A stretch of 64,000 nucleotides of DNA from Streptomyces sp. NBC_00457 (lineage in GTDB: Bacteria; Actinomycetota; Actinomycetes; Streptomycetales; Streptomycetaceae): positions 1,550,001-1,614,000 of the forward strand of contig NZ_CP107905.1 of assembly GCF_036014015.1 (NCBI RefSeq). Reading direction: 5' to 3'. Each line of letters starts with the position of its first letter. The first letter of the stretch is position 1. The notes beneath the pieces are model-generated. The model saw only the letters and a list, made by a program, of their open reading frames with translations, did not search any database and had not been told where the DNA came from. This document shows, piece by piece, positions 26,215-33,974 of the stretch. A program made the translations under genes and the position numbers.

Positions 26215-28542
26215 ATGAACCGCGTCATCGTCGTACCGAGGAAGCAGTTGCGTCGTCTGCTCACGGCGTGGTCCCTCGAACCGGTGCTCCTTGCCGTCAC
26301 TGCCACGGCCCTGACGGTCGGTGGCATCTCCTGGCTCGCCGACGCTCGCGACCTCGCTGAACTGTGCTGGGGACTGGGCACCGTCGTGGCCGTCGCGCCG
26401 GCGGTAGGTTGGGTGCTGGCCGCGCTGCGGCGCGGACAGGCGGGCGTGGACCTGATCGCGGTTCTGGCACTCGGCGGCACCCTGGCGGTCGGCGAGTATC
26501 TGGCCGGATCTCTGATCGCGCTGATGCTCGCCACCGGCCGCACGCTCGAGGCCGCGGCTCAGCGGCGTGCCTCGCATGATCTGCGCGCTCTGCTGGAGCA
26601 CTCGCCCCGGACCGCACGGCGCCGCACCGGCACGGACGTGCGCCTGGTGCCGCCGGCCGATGTCGCCGTCGGCGATCTGCTCGTCGTCGGTCCGGGTGAG
26701 GTCGTCCCGGTCGACGGCCGCGTGGCCGACGGCACGGCCGTGCTCGACGAATCGGTGCTCACCGGGGAACCCCTGACCGTGGAACGTCCCCTGGGCCAGA
26801 CAGTGCGCAGCGGTGTGGTCAACGCGGGCAGCGCCTTCGAGATGCGTGCCACAGCAACCGAGCAGGACAGCACGTACGCCGAGATCGTGCGGCTGGCCCG
26901 GCAGGCCGGGGCCGAGTCCGCCCCCGTCGTCCGCCTGGCCGACCGCTACGCGGCCTGGTTCCTGCCGCTGTCCGTGGCCGCGGCCGGGCTGGCCTGGCTG
27001 GTCAGCGGCTCCGCGGTGCGGGCGGTGGCGGTCCTGGTGGTCGCCACTCCGTGTCCGCTGCTGCTCGCGGCGCCGGTGGCGATCGTCTCCGGTCTTTCGC
27101 GGGCGTCCAGAGTCGGGGTGGTGATCAGGGACGGTGGGGCCCTGGAGAGTCTCGGCCGGGCCCGGACGCTCCTGCTCGACAAGACCGGCACCCTCACCAG
27201 CGGCCGGCCACACGCATTCGACGTGACCGCGGCCCCCGGCTGGACACCGGCCGACGTGCTGCGGCAGGCCGCCTCGCTCGACCAGTACTCCCCGCACGTC
27301 CTGGCCCGGGCGATCGTCGACGCGGCCCGGGAGCGCGGACTGGTCCTGTCCGTGCCCAAGGATGTGTCCGAGGAACCCGGCCGGGGCGCCACCGGCACCG
27401 TCGAAGGACGCCCCATGACCATCGGTCGCTTCGACGCCCGTACGGAGCGGCCTGCTTGGGCCCGCGCGGTCGACAACCGCGCGCTCCTGGACGGGGCCGC
27501 GGTCGCCTGGCTGACCGTCGGCGACCGCCCGGCGGGCGCGGTCCTCCTGCACGACCCGCTGCGCCACGACGCGCCGCGCACCCTGCGCCGACTGCGCGCG
27601 GCGGGTATCGACCGGCTCGTGATGCTCACCGGCGACCGCCCTGAACCCGCGCGCGAGATCGCGGCTGTCCTGGGTCTCGACGAGGTGCGCGCCGAACTCG
27701 CCCCGGCCGACAAGGTTGCCGCTGTACGCGCCGAGCGCGAGCGCGCGATCACGGTGATGGTGGGCGACGGAGTCAACGACGCCCCCGCGCTCGCGGCAGC
27801 CGACGTCGGAGTCGCCCTGGGCGCCCACGGCTCCACCGCCTCCTCCGAGGCCGCCGACGTCGTGCTGACCACCGACCGGGTGGACCGCTTGGCCGACGCG
27901 GTCGGCATCGCCGTACGCGCCCGGCGCATCGCCGTGCAGAGCGCGCTCGGCGGCATGCTGATGTCCCTCGCCGCCATGGTCGCGGCGGCCTTCGGTCTGC
28001 TCCCACCCGCCGCAGGTGCCCTGCTGCAGGAGGGCATCGACGTCGCGGTCATCCTCAATGCGCTACGCGCGCTGCGCGTTGACCACGTCACGCGACCTGC
28101 CCTCCAGCCCGCCACCGAGGCCCTCCTCCACCGCTTCGCAGCCGAACACGACGATCTGCAAGACGTCCTCGAAGCAGTACGGGCCGCCGCCGACCGCCTC
28201 TCGGACAACAGCGGCCCGGACGCCCTCGCGGCCGTGGGAGAGGCGCACCGGCTGCTCACCGAACGGTTGCTGCCGCACGAGGACGCCGAGGAACATCAGC
28301 TCTACCCGGCGCTCGCCCCCGCGCTCGGCGGCCCCGAAGCGACCGCCACCATGAGCCGCGCCCACGCGGAGATCCACCGGCTCGCCCGACGCATCGCCAC
28401 CCACCTCACGCTCGCCGACACCGACGAGGGCCTGGCACCGGAACAGCTCGACGACCTGCGTGCCTCTCTGTACGGGCTGCACACTGTGCTGCGCCTGCAC
28501 TTCACGCAGGAGGAGGAGAACTACTTCTCCCTCGCTCCTTGA
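26215..28542 (+). CDS. P1B-5-like metal ATPase fused to a hemerythrin domain
   Basis: The protein has 775 residues. The P1B core carries the actuator motif VLTGEPLTVERPLGQ, the transmembrane metal motif TPCP at residues 278-281, the phosphorylation site DKTGTLT (Asp322) and GDGVNDAPALAAADVGVALG. No HP-type N-terminal metal domain is seen. From about residue 637 a hemerythrin-like four-helix domain follows, with HRFAAEHDDLQ, LPHEDAEEHQLYPAL, SRAHAEIHRLARRI and LHTVLRLHFTQEEENYF, supplying His, Glu and Asp ligands for a diiron site. TPCP plus a C-terminal hemerythrin domain is the hallmark of the P1B-5 group, whose members export Ni2+ or Fe2+. The diiron site could sense oxygen or iron. The nearby NiFe hydrogenase makes Ni/Fe traffic relevant. 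Confidence 0.92.
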   Translation: MNRVIVVPRKQLRRLLTAWSLEPVLLAVTATALTVGGISWLADARDLAELCWGLGTVVAVAPAVGWVLAALRRGQAGVDLIAVLALGGTLAVGEYLAGSLIALMLATGRTLEAAAQRRASHDLRALLEHSPRTARRRTGTDVRLVPPADVAVGDLLVVGPGEVVPVDGRVADGTAVLDESVLTGEPLTVERPLGQTVRSGVVNAGSAFEMRATATEQDSTYAEIVRLARQAGAESAPVVRLADRYAAWFLPLSVAAAGLAWLVSGSAVRAVAVLVVATPCPLLLAAPVAIVSGLSRASRVGVVIRDGGALESLGRARTLLLDKTGTLTSGRPHAFDVTAAPGWTPADVLRQAASLDQYSPHVLARAIVDAARERGLVLSVPKDVSEEPGRGATGTVEGRPMTIGRFDARTERPAWARAVDNRALLDGAAVAWLTVGDRPAGAVLLHDPLRHDAPRTLRRLRAAGIDRLVMLTGDRPEPAREIAAVLGLDEVRAELAPADKVAAVRAERERAITVMVGDGVNDAPALAAADVGVALGAHGSTASSEAADVVLTTDRVDRLADAVGIAVRARRIAVQSALGGMLMSLAAMVAAAFGLLPPAAGALLQEGIDVAVILNALRALRVDHVTRPALQPATEALLHRFAAEHDDLQDVLEAVRAAADRLSDNSGPDALAAVGEAHRLLTERLLPHEDAEEHQLYPALAPALGGPEATATMSRAHAEIHRLARRIATHLTLADTDEGLAPEQLDDLRASLYGLHTVLRLHFTQEEENYFSLAP

Positions 28543-28554
28543 AACTCTCGCTCC

Positions 28555-28962
28555 TTGAAACCGCGGGAGTCTGGCTGCGCACGGCCGGCCGTTCCCGGTC
28601 GCTCCGGCAACCCTGCGTCCCCCGTCGACCCGGTCGCCGACTTCTACGGCACGTACATCGACGTTCTGTACGACTCCGGCCGGGAGCAGTTGGCCGACGC
28701 CCTGCGCCGCCACTACCTGACGGCCGGGCTGCGCCAGAGCCTCGCCCGCTGGGAGGCCGCCCACCACTAGGACGGTGTGCTGCGCGCCAAGGGGGTTCCG
28801 ACAGCGTGGCAGGTCGTCTACAACGACAGCGGCATGGGGCACTGCTGGACCCGTGTGACCCTCACCTGGCAGGACCCCGGGAACCGGTCCCACCGCAGCC
28901 ACCTGATGATCCAGTCCGATCTGGCGACGGGACGCATCTCCGGAATCCGGCTCGACGGCTAG
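28555..28962 (+). pseudogene. Gene of unknown function broken by an in-frame stop
   Basis: One frame runs from 28555 to 28962 with a single TAG at 28768-28770. Before it: VADFYGTYIDVLYDSG and LADALRRHYLTAGLRQSLAR. After it: DGVLRAKGVPTAWQVVYNDS, MGHCWTRVTLTWQDPG and the ending ATGRISGIRLDG. Codon use is continuous across the stop, and CAG to TAG is one base change. It looks like a secreted or soluble domain of about 120 residues for which I know no function. A sequencing error cannot be excluded. Confidence 0.6.
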
Positions 28963-29048
28963 CCATTCGGTTCAGTCCACCGGCAGGGCGGTGGCTCGAC
29001 TCACGCGAGTGACTGACTCCGTGTGTACTGCCGCCCGGCGGGTGCCGG

Positions 29049-29522
29049 TTAGGTGTAGATGATCTGGCTGCCGGCGGCCCTCTCGTAGAACTCGCCGACC
29101 GTGATGATGTCCTGGACCTGCTCGATGAGGTCGTCCTTGGCGAGTTCGAAGAGGTCGACGGACGCCTTGCAGGCGTAAATGCCCGCGCCGGTGTCGGCGA
29201 TCATCTCGAGGAACTCGGGGATCGGCGGGATGTCGAGCTTGTCCATCTTGCGTTCCATGTAGCGGGTAACCAGGTCCGGTACGCCCGGCAGGCCGCCCAG
29301 CAGCGTGGGCAGGTGCAGGCCTGGGTTGCCGACGGTGGCGAGCTTGATGTGCTCCCAGCGCGTCTTCGTGATGGCGTCCAGACCGAAGAAGGTGAAGAAC
29401 AGGTCGGCCTCGATGCCCTCGGCGCGAGCGCCGTTGGCCATGATCAGGGCCGGGTAGATCCCTTCCAGGGATCCCTTGGAGACGATGATCGAGACCTTCT
29501 CGATCGTGGCGGTGTCGGCCAT
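29049..29522 (-). CDS. DsrE/F-like sulfur-relay protein
   Basis: This 157-residue protein of the DsrE/DsrF/DrsH family contains VSIIVSKGSLEGIYPALIMA near the N-terminus, DLFFTFFGLDAITKTRW, and MIADTGAGIYACKASVDLFE with the conserved Cys (around residue 115) that could carry persulfide. It is the third gene after an SQR-like flavoprotein and a TusE/DsrC-like protein, all within 20 bases of each other. Together they should receive sulfane sulfur from the flavoenzyme and hand it on. The acceptor is not evident here. Confidence 0.88.
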   Translation of the reverse strand: MADTATIEKVSIIVSKGSLEGIYPALIMANGARAEGIEADLFFTFFGLDAITKTRWEHIKLATVGNPGLHLPTLLGGLPGVPDLVTRYMERKMDKLDIPPIPEFLEMIADTGAGIYACKASVDLFELAKDDLIEQVQDIITVGEFYERAAGSQIIYT

Positions 29523-29541
29523 GTCGGAGCACTCCTTCGGG

Positions 29542-29859
29542 TCAGATGCAGCCGCGGGGCTTGGGAATTCCGGCGATCTTGGCGGCCGTCTTGGCCGGCC
29601 CCTTGGGGAAGAGCTGGTACAGCTCCTTGACGGTCACGCCGGACGTCTTGCCGAGCACGCGGACGGTGGGGCCCGTGCCCTTGGCGGCGTACTGCTCGCG
29701 CATGAACCGGATGACCGTCCAGTGCCGCTCGGTCAGTTCCTCGATGCCCGCCTCGCAGGCGATCTGCTCGGCCATGGCCTCGGTCCACCGGTCGGGTTCG
29801 GTGAAGAAGCCCTCGTCGTCGACGGGGACGGCGTTGTCGTCGTAGGTGGCAGTGGACAT
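29542..29859 (-). CDS. TusE/DsrC-family sulfur carrier
   Basis: The product has 105 residues and starts at ATG 29859. It shows the family core (VPVDDEGFFTEPDRWTEAMA, ELTERHWTVIRFMREQYAAK, VKELYQLFPKGPAKTAAKI) and ends KPRGCI, with the invariant penultimate Cys that carries sulfur. The second C-terminal Cys, present about ten residues earlier in true sulfite-reductase DsrC, is absent, so it is closer to the single-Cys TusE type or related carriers. It sits between the SQR-like and DsrE-like genes in one operon. Confidence 0.9.
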   Translation of the reverse strand: MSTATYDDNAVPVDDEGFFTEPDRWTEAMAEQIACEAGIEELTERHWTVIRFMREQYAAKGTGPTVRVLGKTSGVTVKELYQLFPKGPAKTAAKIAGIPKPRGCI

Positions 29860-29879
29860 GACGATGTCCCTCCTCTTGT

Positions 29880-31121
29880 TCAGGCGTGGACGTGGTTCTT
29901 GCCGCGCTCGGGCATCGCCGAGCCGATCCCGGGCAGTTCGCGGCCGGGCAGCAGGCTGTGCCAGTACAGCCACTCGAAGGCGAGCTTGCCGAGGTGGTTG
30001 GCGTGCGACTCCTTCAGCAGCGGCAGGCCGACGGCGGCCGGGAAGTGGCCGGGCAGCGGTTCGGTGTCGTAGTTGAAGTCGATGAGCAGGGCCTTGTGGT
30101 AGCCGGTCTCGACGAAGCAGTTGGTGTGTCCGTCGAAGGTGGCGTCCAGCGGCTGTCCGGCCAGGAAGCGGCCGATGTTGTGCACCAGCGTCTCGCCCTC
30201 GAAATGGGCCACCGACCCGGCCTTGGATGCGAGCAGGCCGGCCGCGTCACCGATCGCGAACACGTCGGGATGCTCCGGGTGTTGGAGGCTGTGCGGATCA
30301 ACAGGGATGAACCCGAGCTCATCGCCGAGGCCCTGGGAGCGGCCGACATACGCGGCGCCACCGTGCAGCGGCACCACCACCGCCAGATCGAACGGCACCT
30401 CGCGTTCGTCGTACGACACCAGCCGGCCGCCCGTACCGTCGACCTGGCCGAGCGTGAACTCGGTGACCAGCTCGATGCCCTTCTCCGCCAGAAGGCCTCC
30501 CAGGGCCTCCGCCGCAACGGGCTTGGTGAAGGCGGCGTCCAGCGGAGTGACGTAGGTCAGTTGCACCTTGTCGCGGATTCCGCGCCGCTGGAAGTACCAG
30601 TCGGCGAGGAAGGCGAACTCCAGCGGTGCCACGGGGCACTTGAGCGGAAGATCGGCCACGTTCACCACGACACGTCCGCCCTGGAATTGCTCCAGCGCGC
30701 CATGCAGGCCCACCGCGCCGGGCAGGTCGTAGAAGGTGAAGACGTTCTCGCCCCAGCCGGGACCGGTCAGCCCCTCTGTCTCCTCCGGCAGCAGCGCGGC
30801 TCCGGTGGCGACCACGAGGACGTCGTAGGCCAGCCGGATACCGCCGCTGAGATGGACCGCCCGTGCGTCCAGGTCGACCCGCTCGATCTGCGCCATCTTG
30901 TAGTCGATGGCGGCGTGCAGTTGGCGCGGGCGGGACCGGACGAGGTGCTGCGGCTGCGCGAGCCCGAAGGGGACGAACAGCAGCCCGGGTTGGTAGACGT
31001 GATCGTCGTCTTGGTCGACCACGGTGATCCTGCACTCGCGCTCGCCATACGTCCGTTGCAGACGGTTGGCCGTCAGCGTACCGGCCGTACCGCCGCCGAG
31101 AATCACGATGCGTTTGTCCAT
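29880..31121 (-). CDS. Sulfide:quinone-oxidoreductase-like FAD enzyme
   Basis: This 413-residue flavoprotein begins with a dinucleotide-binding fold (IVILGGGTAGTLTANRL), then YQPGLLFVPFG, VLVVATGAALLPEE and the second FAD motif VFAIGDAAGLLASKAGS. A conserved Cys lies in NVADLPLKCPVAPLEFAFLA near residue 160. The C-terminal part (ETGYHKALLIDFNYDTEP, FEWLYWHSLLPGRE) fits membrane-attached SQR-like enzymes that oxidise sulfide to sulfane sulfur and reduce quinone. It leads an operon with the sulfur carriers TusE-like and DsrE-like. A paired island box at 31231-31265 lies 110 bases upstream. Confidence 0.9.
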   Translation of the reverse strand: MDKRIVILGGGTAGTLTANRLQRTYGERECRITVVDQDDDHVYQPGLLFVPFGLAQPQHLVRSRPRQLHAAIDYKMAQIERVDLDARAVHLSGGIRLAYDVLVVATGAALLPEETEGLTGPGWGENVFTFYDLPGAVGLHGALEQFQGGRVVVNVADLPLKCPVAPLEFAFLADWYFQRRGIRDKVQLTYVTPLDAAFTKPVAAEALGGLLAEKGIELVTEFTLGQVDGTGGRLVSYDEREVPFDLAVVVPLHGGAAYVGRSQGLGDELGFIPVDPHSLQHPEHPDVFAIGDAAGLLASKAGSVAHFEGETLVHNIGRFLAGQPLDATFDGHTNCFVETGYHKALLIDFNYDTEPLPGHFPAAVGLPLLKESHANHLGKLAFEWLYWHSLLPGRELPGIGSAMPERGKNHVHA

Positions 31122-31230
31122 GCCTCCACTCTCGTGCGGGAGTTGAGGCGGGAGCAGGGGCCACTGGTCCCTGGTCAGGTACCCGGAGGGGTATAGCTGT
31201 GTGCACGCCCCGTCCGCCGAGTGCTCTCCA

Positions 31231-31265
31231 GGGCCGAACGGCCCCTACCGCAACCCGTCCGGCCC
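31231..31265. promoter_or_regulatory. OsdR/DevR-like box pair, SQR-like operon and OsmC gene
   Basis: GGGCCGAACGGCCC (31231-31244) and AACCCGTCCGGCCC (31252-31265) start 21 bp apart. They sit between the minus-strand SQR-like gene (start 31121) and the plus-strand OsmC gene (start 31335). The layout is almost the same as at 25140-25174. Confidence 0.75.
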
Positions 31266-31334
31266 TCGTCCCACCACGAGCTCAGCGTTCCACTGGAAGT
31301 GGACAGCACTCGGCATCGACAAGGAGGCGCGGCC

Positions 31335-31784
31335 ATGACAGGCACCGCACGGCAAACGATCGTCCCACGAGCTCCGGGTGCGGACGTTCACCGGCTCGAC
31401 GTCACCCACATCGAGGGGGACGCTTTCGCCGTGGAGATCCGCGGTCACCAGCTCCTGGTCGACCAGCCTCTGGAGGCGGGCGGGAAGGACACCGCGCCCA
31501 CTCCCACCGAGTTGTTCGCCGCGTCCCTGGCCACGTGCGTGGCCTTCTACGCGGGCCGCTATCTCACGCGCCACGGCCTGCACCACGACGGACTCAGGGT
31601 TCGCACGGAGTTCACCATGGCCACCGACCGCCCCGCCCGCGTCGCGTCCATTCGCCTCGTCCTCGTGCCGCCGCCCGCGCTGTCCGCGCAGCGCCACGCG
31701 GCCCTGCTCGCCGTCGCCTCCCACTGCACCGTCCACAACACGCTCCACGAACCGCCCGAGATCGATCTCGAACTGGAGCCATGA
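31335..31784 (+). CDS. OsmC-family peroxidase-like protein
   Basis: This 149-residue OsmC/Ohr-family protein starts at ATG 31335 after AAGGAGG. It contains TPTELFAASLATCVAFYAGR, with the first redox Cys near residue 70, and VASHCTVHNTLHEPPEIDLE, with the second Cys near the C-terminus. The pair reduces organic hydroperoxides using thiols, or handles persulfides. Its divergent position to the sulfur operon and the shared box pair suggest a role in sulfur or peroxide stress under low oxygen. Confidence 0.92.
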   Translation: MTGTARQTIVPRAPGADVHRLDVTHIEGDAFAVEIRGHQLLVDQPLEAGGKDTAPTPTELFAASLATCVAFYAGRYLTRHGLHHDGLRVRTEFTMATDRPARVASIRLVLVPPPALSAQRHAALLAVASHCTVHNTLHEPPEIDLELEP

Positions 31785-31788
31785 GCAC

Positions 31789-31821
31789 ACGGGCGCCATC
31801 GGCACCGCCGGTGACGCCCGT
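31789..31821. terminator. Probable bidirectional terminator
   Basis: ACGGGCG (31789-31795) pairs with CGCCCGT (31815-31821), with an inner CACCG-C-CGGTG hairpin. It fills most of the 48 bases between the convergent OsmC and nitroreductase genes. Confidence 0.6.
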
Positions 31822-31832
31822 CTTCCGAGCGA

Positions 31833-32849
31833 TCAGCGGGGAACGCCGTCGGCTCGGGCAACGCCCACCCTGAGGACCTCCGCCACCGGGCGCCGCGGAA
31901 GCGGGCGGATAGACGTCGCGTAGCCGAGGCGGAGAATCATCTGTGGGCATCCTCCCGCGGTGACGGTCTCGCGTATGCGAGACCTGAGCCGTGGGATTTC
32001 GAGCGGCTGGGTATGGAAGGCCGCCATGACGTTGTGTGCAGCGGCGTACAGCAGGACCCGCTCGAGGGCCTGTCCGGCCCGGAGCCAGTCCGGCCGTTCG
32101 TCGCGGTCCGTACTGAGCACGGCGACCAGTCCGGTCCGTGCGGTCCACCGCCGAGCGGGCGACGGCTCGTTCCTCATGACGCCGGCGTAGTCCCGTCCGG
32201 CCAGGACAGTGGCGTCGGGGTGTGTGCCGGACACGTCGACGGGTACGCCGTCGTACCGGGGCCGGCGAACCGGCCTCGCCCACCGGGCGTGTTCGGCGCT
32301 GTGACCCGGATCGGTCCGATGCACACCCTCGGCGATCCGGACGAGTTCGGCGAGGCGCCGCCGATCGTCGCCGACGTCCAGGCGGTGCAGAGTGGCCCCC
32401 TCGGCGTGAGCCTGTTCACGCAACTCCTCCCACAGCGGCGTCGGAACAGGGTCCCTGCGGAAGCGGCCCCGGACGGTGTGCCGGCGGGCCAGGGCACGGT
32501 ACATGAGCTCTTCGTCGAGCGTGGGAGGGCCATACGCTCCCCAGCCCACACGGGCGAGGAACGCCGGGTCCCCCTGGTGTGGCAGGGACTGGACGACAGC
32601 GTGGAAGCCGAGGTGTCGCATGGCAAGGCGGACGTTGAAGAGAGCGGCACCACAGCTGATGACCATCTCCCGGCCGAACGGGTCGGTCAGGACGAGGCGC
32701 CGGGTGGCGTCCGCGTGCACCTCGAGGCTGCGGTCCCGGCCCTCCTCGACGAACAGCCACGGCTGTGTGTTGTGCACCGAGGGCGCCGTGACGGCGGCAC
32801 GTACGAGGTAGTTGGCCGCGTAGCCCGGGCGCACAAGGAAGTCGGACAT
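31833..32849 (-). CDS. Acg-type nitroreductase-family protein
   Basis: This 338-residue protein is a double nitroreductase fold. Residues 15-60 give AAVTAPSVHNTQPWLFVEEG and TDPFGREMVISCGAALFNVR, the FMN-site signatures of the Acg/Rv2032 family. The second half has MYRALARRHTVRGRFRRDPV and RAGQALERVLLYAAAHNV. In mycobacteria Acg is strongly DosR-induced and is thought to sequester FMN. The USP gene just upstream (49-base gap, same strand) and the box pair at 33869-33903 give the same regulatory setting here. Confidence 0.93.
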   Translation of the reverse strand: MSDFLVRPGYAANYLVRAAVTAPSVHNTQPWLFVEEGRDRSLEVHADATRRLVLTDPFGREMVISCGAALFNVRLAMRHLGFHAVVQSLPHQGDPAFLARVGWGAYGPPTLDEELMYRALARRHTVRGRFRRDPVPTPLWEELREQAHAEGATLHRLDVGDDRRRLAELVRIAEGVHRTDPGHSAEHARWARPVRRPRYDGVPVDVSGTHPDATVLAGRDYAGVMRNEPSPARRWTARTGLVAVLSTDRDERPDWLRAGQALERVLLYAAAHNVMAAFHTQPLEIPRLRSRIRETVTAGGCPQMILRLGYATSIRPLPRRPVAEVLRVGVARADGVPR

Positions 32850-32897
32850 GATCGGTTCCGCCCTTTCTGAGCTGTCGCCCGGCTCCAGGGGCCTTCG

Positions 32898-33800
32898 TCA
32901 CTCATGCGGTACGACGGCCACGGGGCAGCCGACGTGATGGATGGCGGCGTGGGTCACTGGTCCAGTGCGGGGGCCGACCGGCCGCTCGGCCAGGCGGTGG
33001 CCGACGACGAGCAGGCTCGCTCCGGAGGCGGCCCGGACGAGGGCGGTCGTCGCCTTGTCCTTCGGCACGCACTCGACAACCTCGACATCGGGATACTTGT
33101 CCCGCCACACTTGAAGCACAGCGGACAGGAACCCCTGCCACTCCTCCCCGCGGTAGGGGTCGTCGACCAGAGCGATGTCTCCCGGCCCCAGGCTGATCGC
33201 GGAGGGCGGCTGCCACGCGTGCACGACGCGCAGTCGGGCTCGGCGCAGCCGTGCCTCCTGGAATCCGAACTCGATGACCTCGTCGCACGGATCACCGAGA
33301 TCCAGACCGAGCACCACGTCCCGGTAGCCGGTGCGCGTGGAGGCACTGCCGTCAACCGCCGGCAGATGTTCGTCCTCCGGCTCGTCTCCGGCCCGGATGA
33401 GTACGACAGGACGTGAGGCCTTCGCCACGACGCCCAGCGCGACCGAACCCACGAGGAATCCGGTGAAACCGCTGAGCCCGCGAGAGCCCAGCACCAACAG
33501 GTCGGCCCCTTCCGCCGCCTTCAGCAGGGCCGGCGTCGCGGGCCCCTCCATCTGCTCGTCCTCCACTCGCACTCCGGGGCAGGCGGCTCGCACACGCTCC
33601 TCCGCCTGGCGCAAGGAACGCCGCGCCAGGTGCCGTTGCGCCGCGTTGGCCATCTCGCTACCCGCCTGACGCGGGTGCCAGTTCCAGACGTGCACCAGAC
33701 GCAGGGGACGCTCGCGGCGCAAGGCTTCGCGCGCCGCCCACTCGGCCGCTGCCAGACTCTCGGCGGATCCGTCGACTCCGGCAATCACAGGCTGAAGCAT
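32898..33800 (-). CDS. Universal stress protein, tandem UspA domains
   Basis: The product has 300 residues with ATG at 33800. Domain 1 begins VIAGVDGSAESLAAAEWAAR and ends LVLGSRGLSGFTGFLVGSVA, an intact ATP loop. Domain 2 (residues 155-300) begins YRDVVLGLDLGDPCDEVIEF and ends VVGHRLAERPVGPRTGPVTH and CPVAVVPHE. It is closely similar to the USP at 54953. It precedes the nitroreductase in what looks like a two-gene operon driven from the box pair 33869-33903. Confidence 0.93.
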   Translation of the reverse strand: MLQPVIAGVDGSAESLAAAEWAAREALRRERPLRLVHVWNWHPRQAGSEMANAAQRHLARRSLRQAEERVRAACPGVRVEDEQMEGPATPALLKAAEGADLLVLGSRGLSGFTGFLVGSVALGVVAKASRPVVLIRAGDEPEDEHLPAVDGSASTRTGYRDVVLGLDLGDPCDEVIEFGFQEARLRRARLRVVHAWQPPSAISLGPGDIALVDDPYRGEEWQGFLSAVLQVWRDKYPDVEVVECVPKDKATTALVRAASGASLLVVGHRLAERPVGPRTGPVTHAAIHHVGCPVAVVPHE

Positions 33801-33868
33801 GACGCGCACCTCCAATGCTCGGTTTGCTCCTCATGGCCAGCGTCGCGTCTCGACAAGCAGAGCAGGAG

Positions 33869-33903
33869 GGGCTGCCAGGCCCTCCCTCCGGACCGTCCGG
33901 CCC
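33869..33903 (-). promoter_or_regulatory. OsdR/DevR-like box pair upstream of USP/nitroreductase
   Basis: On the plus strand GGGCTGCCAGGCCC (33869-33882) and GGACCGTCCGGCCC (33890-33903) start 21 bp apart, 69-103 bases upstream of the USP start at 33800. The rest of the 174-base gap to the GH65 stop at 33975 shows nothing else. Confidence 0.72.
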
Positions 33904-33974
33904 CTGCCGACAGCTGCTTGCCGAAGTCGCAGGCTCGCTCAAGAAGTTGGCGAAACCGCGCCCCGGCGCGACGA

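Noticed and set aside
32013..32870. 285-codon plus-strand frame
   Set aside because: It lies antisense to the Acg-type nitroreductase and lacks any motif.
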